A stretch of 64,000 nt of DNA. Source: Synechococcus sp. ROS8604 (GTDB taxonomy: Bacteria > Cyanobacteriota > Cyanobacteriia > PCC-6307 > Cyanobiaceae). The position numbers and the translations under genes are program-made. Of this stretch, positions 45,389 to 55,922 are shown piece by piece (position 1 is the first letter of the stretch; each line of letters opens with the position of its first letter). The stretch spans positions 2,542,001-2,606,000 of the forward strand of contig NZ_CP047946.1 in assembly GCF_014279655.1 (NCBI RefSeq). The letters are read 5' to 3'. The notes under the pieces were generated by a model, which saw only the letters and a list, made by a program, of their open reading frames with translations, searched no databases and was not told the DNA's origin.

Positions 45389-46676
45389 ATTCAGCCCGGC
45401 TGACGAAGCCCGGAGCAAACCACGCCGATCAAAGGCGGTAAGGAGGCTTGTGATTTGGTACCGGCGCAATAGCGCCGTGACCAGTCTCGTCGACACCGCC
45501 ACCACCTCTGCCAGCGCTGCAGGCAACGTTGCTGAATCGGTGGGATCGATGGCGGGGCAAATGCTCCAACCGGTGATGGACCCGCTACGCCGCTTGCAAA
45601 CCGCAGAGGTCGGTGATGACGGACGCATCAACGACAGTGATCGCCTTTGGGTCGCTGTGGATGGAATGGGTGGAGATCATTCCCCTGGGGAGATCCTGGA
45701 GGGCTCTCTTCAAGCCATCGATCGCCTGCCCTTGCGAATCCGCTTTGTGGGCGAAACCAACCGGGTCATGGAGGCTGCTGCAGCCTCTGGACTCACTGAG
45801 CCACTCAACAACGCAATCAACGCGGGGCACCTAGAGCTGATCCCCAGCGGACCCTCCGTGGAAATGCATGAGGAGGCCACCGTTGTGCGCCGAAAGCGTG
45901 ATGCCAGCGTCAATGTCGCGATGGATCTGGTGAAGCGCGGAGACGCTTTAGCGATTTACTCCGCGGGAAACTCTGGTGCTGTGATGGCTTCGGCCATCTT
46001 TCGCCTTGGTCGCCTTGCCGGGATTGATCGCCCCGCCATTGGAGCCCTATTCCCCACCAAAGACCCGGGCCAGCCAGTACTGGTCCTGGATGTGGGAGCC
46101 AATATGGATTGCAAGCCTGCCTATATGCATCAATTTGCGTTACTCGGCAACATCTATTCCCGAGACGTTCTCCAAGTTGATCGCCCGCGAATTGGCTTGC
46201 TCAACATTGGCGAAGAGGAATGCAAAGGCAATGAACTCGCCCTACGCACCCATGAATTACTAAGGGAAGAAACCCGTCTTCATTTCGCAGGAAATTGCGA
46301 GGGGAGAGATGTTCTATCCGGTGAATTTGATGTGGTGGTTTGCGATGGCTTCACCGGAAATGTGCTTCTGAAATTTCTTGAATCGGTGGGCAGTGTTTTG
46401 CTCGGCGTGCTCAGAGCTGAATTACCGAGGGGGCGACGCGGCAAAGTTGGTTCAGCCTTCCTGCGCAGCAATCTCAAACGGATCAAGAAAAGGCTCGATC
46501 ATGCTGAACATGGCGGCGCACTTCTCCTTGGGGTGAATGGGATTTGTGTGATCGGCCATGGAAGCAGCAAAGCCCTCTCCGTCGTGAGCGCTCTTCGCTT
46601 GGCTCACTCCGCTGCAAGTCATGGCGTGATGGACGATCTCGCCGAACTCAGCAAGCCAGCACCGCGCAAAAGCTGA
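45369..46676 (+). CDS. plsX: Phosphate acyltransferase PlsX
   Basis: 435 residues if TTG 45369 is used, overlapping rpaB by 20 bases. A GTG at 45450 has AAGGAGG three bases upstream and is an attractive alternative. The family core starts only at about residue 93 (WVAVDGMGGDHSP), so the N-terminal extension is long. AIYSAGNSGAVMASAIF, LDVGANMDC and the GFTGNVLLKFLESVG segment fit PlsX. It makes acyl-phosphate from acyl-ACP for phosphatidate synthesis. It heads plsX-fabH-fabD-plsC. Confidence 0.92.
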   Translation: MHPKDPEFSPADEARSKPRRSKAVRRLVIWYRRNSAVTSLVDTATTSASAAGNVAESVGSMAGQMLQPVMDPLRRLQTAEVGDDGRINDSDRLWVAVDGMGGDHSPGEILEGSLQAIDRLPLRIRFVGETNRVMEAAAASGLTEPLNNAINAGHLELIPSGPSVEMHEEATVVRRKRDASVNVAMDLVKRGDALAIYSAGNSGAVMASAIFRLGRLAGIDRPAIGALFPTKDPGQPVLVLDVGANMDCKPAYMHQFALLGNIYSRDVLQVDRPRIGLLNIGEEECKGNELALRTHELLREETRLHFAGNCEGRDVLSGEFDVVVCDGFTGNVLLKFLESVGSVLLGVLRAELPRGRRGKVGSAFLRSNLKRIKKRLDHAEHGGALLLGVNGICVIGHGSSKALSVVSALRLAHSAASHGVMDDLAELSKPAPRKS

Positions 46677-46697
46677 AGCGACCTGTCTGGACTGTGA

Positions 46698-47747
46698 TTG
46701 ACTGACGCCAATCACAGCGCTTCCACATTGGCTGGATCTCCCCCACCCTTCCGTGGCATGGCTCTGGTCGCAAGTGGCAGCGCCCAGGCGAACCAAACCA
46801 TCAGCAATGCTGCCCTCAGCGAGCGGGTGCAGACGAGTGACGATTGGATTCGCACACGCACCGGAATCCAGTCGCGACGCGTCAGCACGCCGGACGAATC
46901 GCTGAACGATCTTGCAGTCCGTGCTGGGCAACAGGCCCTGGCGATGGCCCAGTGGGAGCCTGACAGCCTCGATCTGGTCTTACTCGCCACCTCCACCCCT
47001 GACGACCTATTCGGATCAGCACCAAGAGTTCAGGCCGGATTGAAAGCGCACAATGCCGTGGCCTTTGACCTCACGGCGGCCTGCAGCGGCTTTCTGTTCG
47101 CACTCGTGACAGCCGCCCAGTACGTGCGCACTGGCGCCATGCAACGGGTGCTAGTGATCGGCGCCGACCAATTGAGCCGATTTGTCGACTGGGACGACCG
47201 AAGCACCTGCGTGCTGTTTGGTGACGGGGCTGGCGCCGTTGCCCTCGAAGCCACTTCTGCAGAAGCGGACGGCTTGTTGGGTTTTCGGCTGCGCAGCGAT
47301 GGCAGCCGCGGCCATTCCCTGACCTTGCCTCAGATCCCCACCAGTCTTCCCCTGGTCAACACCACCCGCCATCAATGCGGTGGCTATCTACCGATTCGGA
47401 TGAATGGACAAGAGGTGTACAAATTTGCCGTGCGCGAAGTGCCTGCCATCCTCAAGGAGCTTCTAGAACAAACATCCACAACCCCAGAGCAGCTGGACTG
47501 GCTGCTGCTCCATCAAGCCAACCAGCGCATTTTGGATGCCGTGGCGGATCGATTTTCGATCCCCCACTCCAAGGTCTTGAGCAACTTGGCGTACTACGGC
47601 AACACCTCTGCCTCCACGATCCCGCTCATGCTTGACGAAGCCGTGCGCGACGGACGCGTAGCACCTGGTCACCTGCTGGCCAGTAGTGGCTTTGGCGCTG
47701 GCCTCAGTTGGGGAGCCGCATTGTTGCGTTGGCAAGGTCCCGCTTAG
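46698..47747 (+). CDS. fabH: 3-oxoacyl-ACP synthase III
   Basis: 349 residues from TTG 46698; ATG 46758 (MALVASGSAQANQ) would match the usual FabH start better. The active-site Cys lies in LTAACSGFLFAL, the His in LLLHQANQRIL and the Asn in YYGNTSASTIPL, giving the C-H-N triad. It starts fatty-acid synthesis from acetyl-CoA and malonyl-ACP. It lies 21 bases after plsX in the lipid operon. Confidence 0.94.
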   Translation: MTDANHSASTLAGSPPPFRGMALVASGSAQANQTISNAALSERVQTSDDWIRTRTGIQSRRVSTPDESLNDLAVRAGQQALAMAQWEPDSLDLVLLATSTPDDLFGSAPRVQAGLKAHNAVAFDLTAACSGFLFALVTAAQYVRTGAMQRVLVIGADQLSRFVDWDDRSTCVLFGDGAGAVALEATSAEADGLLGFRLRSDGSRGHSLTLPQIPTSLPLVNTTRHQCGGYLPIRMNGQEVYKFAVREVPAILKELLEQTSTTPEQLDWLLLHQANQRILDAVADRFSIPHSKVLSNLAYYGNTSASTIPLMLDEAVRDGRVAPGHLLASSGFGAGLSWGAALLRWQGPA

Positions 47748-47775
47748 GCTCCCAGCCATCTTTACCTGCCAACCG

Positions 47776-48672
47776 ATGACGATTGCCTGGGTGTTCCCCG
47801 GACAGGGGTCTCAGAAGTCGGGCATGGCTGCGCCCGTGCTGACCCTTCCTGGAGCGGAAGAACGATTTGCACTCGCCTCCCGTCTGCTTGGCCGAGATTT
47901 GCTGGCGATCTGCCAAGGCGAGGCCGATGGGGACGCTGATCCAGCCGATCTCAACGACACCCGCAACACGCAACCAGCGCTCTTCGTCATTGAAAGCCTG
48001 ATTGTGGATGAACTCCGCAGGCAAGAGCGCGAGCCCGCGTTTGTCGCTGGCCATAGCCTCGGGGAATTGGTAGCTCTTTATGCCGCTGGTGTCTTTGATG
48101 TGTCCACAGGCCTTGCGTTGATGCAGCGGCGCTCAAAGCTCATGGCAGCCGCTGGAGGCGGAGCGATGACTGCCGTCATCGGCTTTGACCGCGATCAGCT
48201 TGAAAGCCTTGTCAACAGCACGGCCAGCGTGGTGATCGCCAATGACAACAGCGCTGCGCAGGTGGTGATCTCAGGGACAACGGACGCTGTAAAAAGCGTG
48301 AGTGAGCAACTCACCTGCAAGCGCGCGATTCCCCTCCCCGTCTCCGGGGCCTTCCACTCGCCCTTGATGGCAGAAGCGGCTGCAGCCTTCAAGGACCATC
48401 TCGAGGGCCTGCCTTTCGAAGATGCTCGCGTCCCCGTGCTGAGCAATAACGATCCAACCCCCTGCAGCGACGCCGGTCAACTGAAGCAGCGCTTGTCTCA
48501 GCAGATGACCACGGGCGTTCGCTGGAGAGAAACCATGGAGACACTGACCTCAGCAGGAGTCGACACTTTGATCGAAGTGGGGCCAGGGAAAGTGCTCAGT
48601 GGCTTGGCTAAAAGGTCCATGAAGGGTGTGACAATCTCCCAGCTCTCGAGCTCCGCTGATTTGGGTCTCTAA
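47776..48672 (+). CDS. fabD: Malonyl-CoA:ACP transacylase
   Basis: 298 residues from ATG 47776 (MTIAWVFPGQGSQKSGM). GQGSQ is the first motif, the nucleophile Ser lies in GHSLGELVALYAAG, and the catalytic His in GAFHSPLM. It charges ACP with malonate for FabH and the elongating synthases. It lies 28 bases after fabH and 6 before plsC. Confidence 0.95.
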   Translation: MTIAWVFPGQGSQKSGMAAPVLTLPGAEERFALASRLLGRDLLAICQGEADGDADPADLNDTRNTQPALFVIESLIVDELRRQEREPAFVAGHSLGELVALYAAGVFDVSTGLALMQRRSKLMAAAGGGAMTAVIGFDRDQLESLVNSTASVVIANDNSAAQVVISGTTDAVKSVSEQLTCKRAIPLPVSGAFHSPLMAEAAAAFKDHLEGLPFEDARVPVLSNNDPTPCSDAGQLKQRLSQQMTTGVRWRETMETLTSAGVDTLIEVGPGKVLSGLAKRSMKGVTISQLSSSADLGL

Positions 48673-48678
48673 AAAGCC

Positions 48679-49362
48679 ATGTCTCCACTTGTGTCCACCA
48701 CGGACGACAGCTCGGCTGTTGTGACATCCATCACGCCTAAACCCAGCCTGATCTACCAACTCGTTAGCTACTTGCTGGTTTTTCCTGTCTTTCGAGGACT
48801 CTTAAAAGGTCGCACGAGCGGCAACGCTTTGGTGCCTCTTCAGGGGCCATTGGTGGTGGTTGCGAATCACGGCTCCCATCTCGATCCACCGTTGCTTGGC
48901 CACGCCTTGGGCCGTCCTGTGGCCTTTATGGCCAAGGCCGAGCTCTTCCGGATTCCAATCTTGGGGGCCCTGATTCGGGCCTGCGGTGCGTATCCGGTGA
49001 AACGGGGAGCCAGTGATCGAGAGGCGGTTCGTACAGCAACAGCTCGGCTGGAAGAAGGCTGGGCCATTGGTGTCTTTCTGGATGGCACCCGTCAAACGGA
49101 CGGCCGCGTGAATCAACCAAGACCAGGCGCAGCCCTCCTTGCAGCGCGCAGCGGCGCCCCCCTTCTCCCGGTGGCCATCATCAATAGCCATCGCGCCCTA
49201 GGCGCGGGGAGAAGCTGGCCAAGACTCGTTCCCGTTGAACTTCGCATCGGAGAGCCAATCCCTGCTCCTACAGGACGCAGAAAGCCAGAGCTAGAGGCCA
49301 CCACCCGGGAGCTTCAGCGGCGCATCAATGCCTTGATCGATCAAGGCGTCGGAAAGCCTTGA
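48679..49362 (+). CDS. plsC: 1-acyl-glycerol-3-phosphate acyltransferase
   Basis: 227 residues. It has the acyltransferase motif I ANHGSHLDPPLLG (NHx4D) near residue 58, the FRIPILGALIRACGAYPVKRG motif II, and FLDGTRQTDG in place of the usual EGTR. A hydrophobic N-terminal stretch (LVSYLLVFPVFRGLL) would sit it on the membrane. It forms phosphatidate, the last step of the pathway begun by PlsX. Its end overlaps the convergent YdcF gene by 22 bases. Confidence 0.92.
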   Translation: MSPLVSTTDDSSAVVTSITPKPSLIYQLVSYLLVFPVFRGLLKGRTSGNALVPLQGPLVVVANHGSHLDPPLLGHALGRPVAFMAKAELFRIPILGALIRACGAYPVKRGASDREAVRTATARLEEGWAIGVFLDGTRQTDGRVNQPRPGAALLAARSGAPLLPVAIINSHRALGAGRSWPRLVPVELRIGEPIPAPTGRRKPELEATTRELQRRINALIDQGVGKP

Positions 49363-49928
49363 GGCCAATTCCTTAGCGCCCAAGGCTTGAGATCCTGACC
49401 TGTGATGACCCAGGTCAGCGCCCTGATCCCATCACCCAAACGCTTGCCCCACGTCTCCTCTAGACAGGCGGGCTGACAGGCCACAGGCACTCCCGTTAAG
49501 CGAATCCCCCGGCTTCCTGCCACAAGCCGTCCCACGGTCATGGCGCGGGCCAAATGATCTTCACTCGTCACCAAATAAACGTGCCGCACACCGTCGCGTT
49601 TCAAGTCATCGACCAAGGATGTGAAGTTACTGAAGGTGCCTTTGGCTCTGTAATCCAGCAAGACACGGCTCTGATCCATCCCCGCATCCCTGACGAGCCA
49701 CTGTGCGTACTCCGGATTGCTGCCACCACTGACAACCAGGGGCAAAGACAATTGCTGAGCCAAGCGCAGTCCCACCCTTTCGCGATCAAGGTCTCCGCCC
49801 AGCACGAGAATCCGTTGAGGAGGCTGAACGGTGGTGAGGGCCTGACGAAACGGCCTTAAGGGGCCTGCAGTGCTTGCCCACGCCAGAGCCGCAAGGATCA
49901 CAAACGTGGAACGCCAACCTGGGGCCAT
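49341..49928 (-). CDS. YdcF/DUF218 family protein
   Basis: 195 residues from ATG 49928, which overlaps the tsaB stop by one base. A single hydrophobic segment (STFVILAALAWASTAG) near the N-terminus suggests membrane anchoring. The DUF218 fold is seen in ILVLGGDLDRERVGLRLAQQL, VVSGGSNPEYAQWL and a LVTSEDHLARAM stretch with a conserved His. E. coli relatives SanA and ElyC affect envelope properties. The reaction is unknown. Confidence 0.85.
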   Translation of the reverse strand: MAPGWRSTFVILAALAWASTAGPLRPFRQALTTVQPPQRILVLGGDLDRERVGLRLAQQLSLPLVVSGGSNPEYAQWLVRDAGMDQSRVLLDYRAKGTFSNFTSLVDDLKRDGVRHVYLVTSEDHLARAMTVGRLVAGSRGIRLTGVPVACQPACLEETWGKRLGDGIRALTWVITGQDLKPWALRNWPQGFPTP

Positions 49929-50551
49929 CAGACAGGTCCCACCGGAGACGTGGGGTAAATGGGCAGCACAAGCTCCCAGGGCCCTGGAGCGGCCTCCTGC
50001 TCCCAGTGACAACAACGCTGGAGCAGATGCAGCACATCCGACGCAACATCCAGCTCCATGCTGAGAGCTGGAGAGGGGTCCTCGTCCTCGCTGAGTAAAT
50101 GAGGACGTTCCAGCTCTTCCACCGGAATGGAGCCAGAGAGTAGGCGGTAGCGACCCGCCACTCGACCACGACGGGGAAGGATCTGCACGATCGAGAAGGG
50201 CTCCAAAGCCTGACTGGCCGACAAGGCCACGGATAACCGTGGGGCCATCAAAGCGAAACTGCTCTCACCGTGTAAAGGGCACCCCAACTGCTGGGCCAGG
50301 GTGCGTGCCATCACCACGGTCAGGCGAGTTCCCGTGAATCCTCCAGGACCTGTGCTCACAGCCAAACGGCCAATCGAAGCCCATTCCGCTCGTGGGAGCA
50401 GCTCCTCAACAGCAGAAATCAAACCATTGGTGAGCTGACGTCCCATCGAGCGAGACAGGATGCGAGTCCCCCCAGCAGGGTTTTCAGCGTCGCAAACGGC
50501 AAGACCAAGGGTTTCGCTCGAACTATGCAAAGCCAACAGCCAACGGCTCAT
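49928..50551 (-). CDS. tsaB: tRNA threonylcarbamoyladenosine synthesis protein TsaB
   Basis: 207 residues. The ASKHA-type N-terminus LALHSSSETLGLAVCD, the VSTGPGGFTGTRLTVVMARTLAQQLG motif, and the LLSGSIPVEELE segment match TsaB. With TsaD and TsaE it forms the complex for t6A37 on tRNAs reading ANN codons. Its start overlaps the ycf34 stop (50548-50551), so it sits in the middle of a coupled three-gene run. Confidence 0.92.
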   Translation of the reverse strand: MSRWLLALHSSSETLGLAVCDAENPAGGTRILSRSMGRQLTNGLISAVEELLPRAEWASIGRLAVSTGPGGFTGTRLTVVMARTLAQQLGCPLHGESSFALMAPRLSVALSASQALEPFSIVQILPRRGRVAGRYRLLSGSIPVEELERPHLLSEDEDPSPALSMELDVASDVLHLLQRCCHWEQEAAPGPWELVLPIYPTSPVGPV

Positions 50552-50799
50552 CGAGGCAACTCCTGCTCAGGGCACAACCGCTGCCATCGTCCGTAATCAG
50601 CCACAAAGCTGGTGCAAGCGCGCACATCCCATTCCACGCCGACACCACCCCCGCTCAGGTCATGAAGACTGATATGGATGCGAGGTTCTTCAGGACACAC
50701 GTCAGGCCTGTCCGTGAGATGAGCCACACCATGCTGCCGCTCCACCGCGTGATAGGCCTGACAACGATCCACCCAGCGGCAATCCACGCAGATGCACAT
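50548..50799 (-). CDS. ycf34: Ycf34 family protein
   Basis: 83 residues from ATG 50799 (MCICVDCRWVDRC). The four N-terminal cysteines (2, 4, 7, 13) and YHAVERQHGVAHLTDRPD, then VEWDVRACTSFVADYGRW, fit Ycf34, which in Synechocystis has been reported to bind an Fe-S cluster and to affect photosynthetic gene expression. It is the first gene of the ycf34-tsaB-ydcF run. Its start codon overlaps an ATG at 50798 on the other strand. Confidence 0.9.
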   Translation of the reverse strand: MCICVDCRWVDRCQAYHAVERQHGVAHLTDRPDVCPEEPRIHISLHDLSGGGVGVEWDVRACTSFVADYGRWQRLCPEQELPR

Positions 50800-50848
50800 G
50801 CACCCCACCTCTGCAGAGGACTCCATTCTGGAGGGGGATGCCGGCCAG

Positions 50849-52009
50849 ATGGCAGGTCAACTCATGACCCGGCTGCAGCCACAACGCTGGCCGATCCCTC
50901 TCGATCGCTTCCCCGCAGAAACGGTGCTGGTGGGCGGAGCCGTCCGTGACGGATTGCTTAACCGTTTAACGGAGCATCCAGATCTCGACATGGTGGTTCC
51001 AGACGATGCGCTGGGACTGGTCCAAAAACTCTCTCAAGAGTTTGGGGGCGCCTGTGTGGTGCTTGATCGATACAGGGACATGGCCCGCCTGGTTCTGGGG
51101 AGATGGACCATCGATCTTGCAAGACAAGACGGTGATGATCTCACCGCTGATCTGTTGCGAAGGGACTATCGAATTAACGCCATTGCTCTCACCCTCACAA
51201 CGGAACCAAAACTGTTGGATCCCAGCGGTGGACTTGCGGATCTACGCGATCAACGCATTGCGGCCGTTCACGAACAGAACCTGCTGGATGATCCCCTGCG
51301 GTTGCTTAGAGCTCCAAGACTGGCCGCCGAGCTCTCGATGAGGATCGACGAGGCAACACTCGAGATGATCGCGCGCCATCGTCAGCAATTGCCCAGGGTG
51401 GCACCAGAACGGATACAAGCGGAGCTGCTGAAGCTCGTTCAAGCCAACAACGCCGATCAAGCGATCAGCTTGCTGCATTCTTTGCAATTGATCGCGCCAT
51501 GGTGTTCCGATCAAACGCCAAAAACTTTCAACACAAGCGCTTTAACAGCAGCAGAACAACAACTCGCCTTGCCGCTAGCGCGCATAACGCAATTACTCAG
51601 CGATCAAGGCTTGCGCGATTTACGGTTTAGCAGGAAACAAATCCAACGCTGCTTGCGACTGAGAACCTGGTGGTTGAGAGATCAACAGCAAAGCGCTGAC
51701 ACCCTGGAAGAGCAGAAGCGCTTAAAACTGCATCAAGAGCTTGAAGAGGATCTCCCGGCCTTCACATTGGCTTGGCCATTTGAGCGCCAAAAGGAATGGC
51801 TCAGTCGCTGGCGTGACCAGGAGGACACGCTGTTCCATCCCAGTGCACCACTGAATGGTCGAACGTTGCAGGCAGAACTTGGCTTGCGTCCAGGCCCCGA
51901 GCTGGGGGAGCTGATTCATCATCTTTGCCTTGAACGGGCCTTCGGGCGGATTGGCAACAAAGCCGAAGCCATTCAGTGCGCGCGCGACTGGATTAATAGG
52001 CCGCTGTGA
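50849..52009 (+). CDS. cca: CCA tRNA nucleotidyltransferase
   Basis: 386 residues from ATG 50849. The frame stays open to ATG 50792, but that would overlap the ycf34 start, and the family core begins at LVGGAVRDGLLNRL. PDLDMVVPDD holds the metal-binding Asp pair, RRDYRINAIAL the next motif, and DDPLRLLRAPRLAAEL the ERxxxE-neighbour region. It adds CCA to tRNA 3' ends, in keeping with the tRNA-Asn gene here lacking an encoded CCA. Confidence 0.9.
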   Translation: MAGQLMTRLQPQRWPIPLDRFPAETVLVGGAVRDGLLNRLTEHPDLDMVVPDDALGLVQKLSQEFGGACVVLDRYRDMARLVLGRWTIDLARQDGDDLTADLLRRDYRINAIALTLTTEPKLLDPSGGLADLRDQRIAAVHEQNLLDDPLRLLRAPRLAAELSMRIDEATLEMIARHRQQLPRVAPERIQAELLKLVQANNADQAISLLHSLQLIAPWCSDQTPKTFNTSALTAAEQQLALPLARITQLLSDQGLRDLRFSRKQIQRCLRLRTWWLRDQQQSADTLEEQKRLKLHQELEEDLPAFTLAWPFERQKEWLSRWRDQEDTLFHPSAPLNGRTLQAELGLRPGPELGELIHHLCLERAFGRIGNKAEAIQCARDWINRPL

Positions 52010-52075
52010 TTAACTGACTTGCCTTAACGACAGCGATCGGCCTGATAGGCAGTTTTCTTCTCTCCCCCCCGTCTC

Positions 52076-52516
52076 ATGAGCGTGCGTCTTTACATCGGCA
52101 ACTTGCCTCAAACATTCGAAGCCAAAGAGTTGGAGACCCAACTCACCAGTGTGGGGGAGGGAATCCGCTTCAAAACCGTTCTCGATCGAGAAACGGGAGC
52201 GTGTCGTGGCTTTGGATTCGCCAATGTTGACGACGAAAAAGTTGCCGATGCTTTGATCGAGCAATTCAATGGCAAGGATTTCAACGGCAACACCCTGCGC
52301 GTAGAACGCTCTGAACGACGCGAGAGCAACGCGGGTGGTGCAGGTGGTCGCCGTGGTGGCCCGGGCGGTCCTGGCAATGCCCCAGGCTCAGCACGGAAAG
52401 CCGTCAACAAGGTGGTTCACAGCGACGCAAAAGCAGAATCGGCACCCGATCCCCGCTGGGCTGGAGAACTATCCAAACTCAAAGATTTACTGGCAGATCA
52501 GAAGACAACAGTCTGA
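52076..52516 (+). CDS. Rbp-type RNA-binding protein (one RRM, Gly-rich linker)
   Basis: 146 residues. The RRM spans 3-80 with RNP2 LYIGNLP and RNP1 RGFGFANV. A glycine/arginine stretch follows (GGAGGRRGGPGGPG) and then a C-terminal tail with RWAGELSKLKDLL. Cyanobacterial Rbp proteins of this build often respond to cold and help place mRNAs near thylakoids. It is convergent with crtB, with a shared hairpin between the stops. Confidence 0.93.
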   Translation: MSVRLYIGNLPQTFEAKELETQLTSVGEGIRFKTVLDRETGACRGFGFANVDDEKVADALIEQFNGKDFNGNTLRVERSERRESNAGGAGGRRGGPGGPGNAPGSARKAVNKVVHSDAKAESAPDPRWAGELSKLKDLLADQKTTV

Positions 52517-52525
52517 TTTTCTTGG

Positions 52526-52564
52526 GCTTTGTGATCACTTAGCGAGACTGAGCGATCACAAAGC
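52526..52564. terminator. Bidirectional hairpin between rbp and crtB
   Basis: A perfect 11-bp inverted repeat (GCTTTGTGATC / GATCACAAAGC) with a 17-base loop overlaps the crtB stop. No strong T-run follows on either strand, but its place between two convergent genes suits a terminator or mRNA end stabiliser. Confidence 0.55.
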
Positions 52565-53447
52565 ATCTTGGAAGTTCAAGAGCTTTACTCAATTTTCCAA
52601 CGAAGGCGCGTCGATTAAAGACGTCATAATTGTTGCGCTCAATTGCATTAAGAATCCCTCTATACATGCGCAGTGACGTCCACACAGGCCAGCGGGCGTC
52701 TGCTGACAGCCAGCGCACCCCAGCTTCCGAACGAACGAACCATTCCCTGGCACGGGCCAGTTGAAACATCATCAGCTCGATCCAAGCCTCATTGATCTTT
52801 CCGGCCAAAAGATCATCTTCACTGACTCCAAAGTGGCGAAGATCTTCTTGTGGGAGATAGATACGACCTCGCGCACGATCTTCACCAACATCACGAAGAA
52901 TATTGGTGAGTTGATTCGCAATCCCCAAGGCAACGGCTGCGTCAGAAGGATCAGGACACTCACTCCAAGGGGCTGAAGTGTATGCCTCATCGACACCCAT
53001 CACTCCCTGAGTCATCAAGCCAACAGTTCCTGCAACGCGGTAGCAATAGAGCTTTAAATCTTGAAAAGTGGGGTAGCGGGTCCAAGACAGATCCATCCGC
53101 TGACCTTCAATCATGTCTAGGTAAGGCTGAATACCCTGCGGATATCGCTGCAAAGTGTCTTGCATCACCGCATCCAAATTGTCCTCGACATGGCCGTCGA
53201 AAAGTGCTCTGGTTTTTTCTTCCCAACGATCGAGTCGCTCGGCAAGCTCCTCGACCGGACGTAATTGAGCTTCCTCGCTATCCATGAGTTCGTCGGTCCG
53301 TCGACACCAGACGTAAATGGCCCAAATTGCCCGCCGCTTCTCAAGCGGCAATAACAAAGTGCCCAAATAAAACGTCTTTGCCCACTCGGCTGTCTCAGAG
53401 CGACAAGCCTCAAAGGCTGCATCGAGATCCGAAGCTGCGAGGGTCAT
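52539..53447 (-). CDS. crtB: Phytoene synthase
   Basis: 302 residues. The two Asp-rich motifs of squalene/phytoene synthases are present as DELMD (in WCRRTDELMDSEEA) and the NILRDVGEDRARGRIYLP block with DxxED. AEWAKTFYLGTLLLP opens the fold. It joins two geranylgeranyl diphosphates to 15-cis-phytoene, the first committed carotenoid step. It lies three bases downstream of pds on the same strand, so the two are an operon. Confidence 0.95.
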   Translation of the reverse strand: MTLAASDLDAAFEACRSETAEWAKTFYLGTLLLPLEKRRAIWAIYVWCRRTDELMDSEEAQLRPVEELAERLDRWEEKTRALFDGHVEDNLDAVMQDTLQRYPQGIQPYLDMIEGQRMDLSWTRYPTFQDLKLYCYRVAGTVGLMTQGVMGVDEAYTSAPWSECPDPSDAAVALGIANQLTNILRDVGEDRARGRIYLPQEDLRHFGVSEDDLLAGKINEAWIELMMFQLARAREWFVRSEAGVRWLSADARWPVWTSLRMYRGILNAIERNNYDVFNRRAFVGKLSKALELPRCFVIAQSR

Positions 53448-53450
53448 GAC

Positions 53451-54872
<1,422 letters not shown>

Positions 54873-54975
54873 TCAAACCACAATTTGAAGACAACCTTAA
54901 AAGGATCACTGCCCGGTTCGCTTCCTAAAGTCTTCGACAACCGCAAGCGCGGTGTCCTTACGCAATACAAGCCCC

Positions 54976-55323
54976 ATGGCCGACACCCTGCTGAAGAGCA
55001 CCACTCGCCACGTGCGCCTATTCACAGCTCGAGTGGATGACGGGCGGCTCGTCCCAGACCCCAGTCAGCTCACTCTCGACCTCGATCCAGATAATGAGTT
55101 CCTTTGGGACGAAAGCTGTGTTCAGACGGTTCAACAACGCTTCCGTGAGCTGGTTGAAGACCATGCAGGACAGCCTCTGAACGATTACAACCTTCGACGA
55201 ATCGGCTCGGAACTAGAGGGAAGCATCCGCCAGCTCCTGCAGGCAGGCCAGCTGAGCTACAACCCTGATTGCCGGGTTCTGAACTATTCCATGGGCCTGC
55301 CCCGCACACCTGAACTGCTGTGA
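54976..55323 (+). CDS. ndhM: NAD(P)H-quinone oxidoreductase subunit M
   Basis: 115 residues from ATG 54976 ([16 protein letters not shown]). NPDNEF-like [31 protein letters not shown] and [15 protein letters not shown] are NdhM hallmarks. NdhM is a peripheral subunit at the cytosolic arm of NDH-1. A longer frame to 54952 is unlikely. Its stop overlaps the GTG of the DUF3172 gene (GTGA 55320-55323). Confidence 0.93.
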   Translation: MADTLLKSTTRHVRLFTARVDDGRLVPDPSQLTLDLDPDNEFLWDESCVQTVQQRFRELVEDHAGQPLNDYNLRRIGSELEGSIRQLLQAGQLSYNPDCRVLNYSMGLPRTPELL

Positions 55324-55922
55324 GCCGCTCCCCCTACGACCGTCCACGGGGCGGAGATCCCCGTCGTCCTGATAAGCGCAGAGGAGGTCGGTACAACCCT
55401 CCGCCACCGGGCAACAACGAGGGTGGAGATGGAGGCGGTCGTTTCAACACCACCAGAATTGCTGTCCTCGCTGGAGTTCTGGTGGTGGGGATCGGAATCG
55501 GCAGTGCCGTTACAAGCACCACCCAGGGAGATCAAGGCAACATCGCCAGCAGCCAGCAGTTGGATATGGCGGTGCCCGATCCAGAGTTCTGCAGGCAATG
55601 GGGAGCCAGCGCCTTTGTGATGGACATTGAGATGTACACCACACTCAACCCATCCAGCAGCTTCGTCACGCAGCCCACCCTCCAACCAGGCTGTGTGATT
55701 CGCCGAGAAAACTGGGCTGTATTACGCAAAGAAGGCGCCGTCACCGCCGCTCAGGAAAGGCAATGCAAACAAAGGATGAACACCTTTGCTTACATCGGAT
55801 CCGTGAGGGACAAACCCGTTGTTCGCTGCGTCTACCAAACCGATATCACGCAGAACAAATTCCTCACCAAGGGGATCGCCGACGACACCGTGGGAATCAC
55901 CCCAGAAGCTGATCAGTTTTAA
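55320..55922 (+). CDS. DUF3172 family membrane protein
   Basis: 200 residues from a GTG start. The first 45 residues are Arg/Gly/Pro-rich and positively charged. One membrane helix follows ([18 protein letters not shown]). The rest is a small domain with [30 protein letters not shown] and a [23 protein letters not shown] stretch, holding four cysteines. It fits DUF3172 of cyanobacteria, of unknown function. Coupling to ndhM hints at a thylakoid role. Confidence 0.82.
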   Translation: MSRSPYDRPRGGDPRRPDKRRGGRYNPPPPGNNEGGDGGGRFNTTRIAVLAGVLVVGIGIGSAVTSTTQGDQGNIASSQQLDMAVPDPEFCRQWGASAFVMDIEMYTTLNPSSSFVTQPTLQPGCVIRRENWAVLRKEGAVTAAQERQCKQRMNTFAYIGSVRDKPVVRCVYQTDITQNKFLTKGIADDTVGITPEADQF

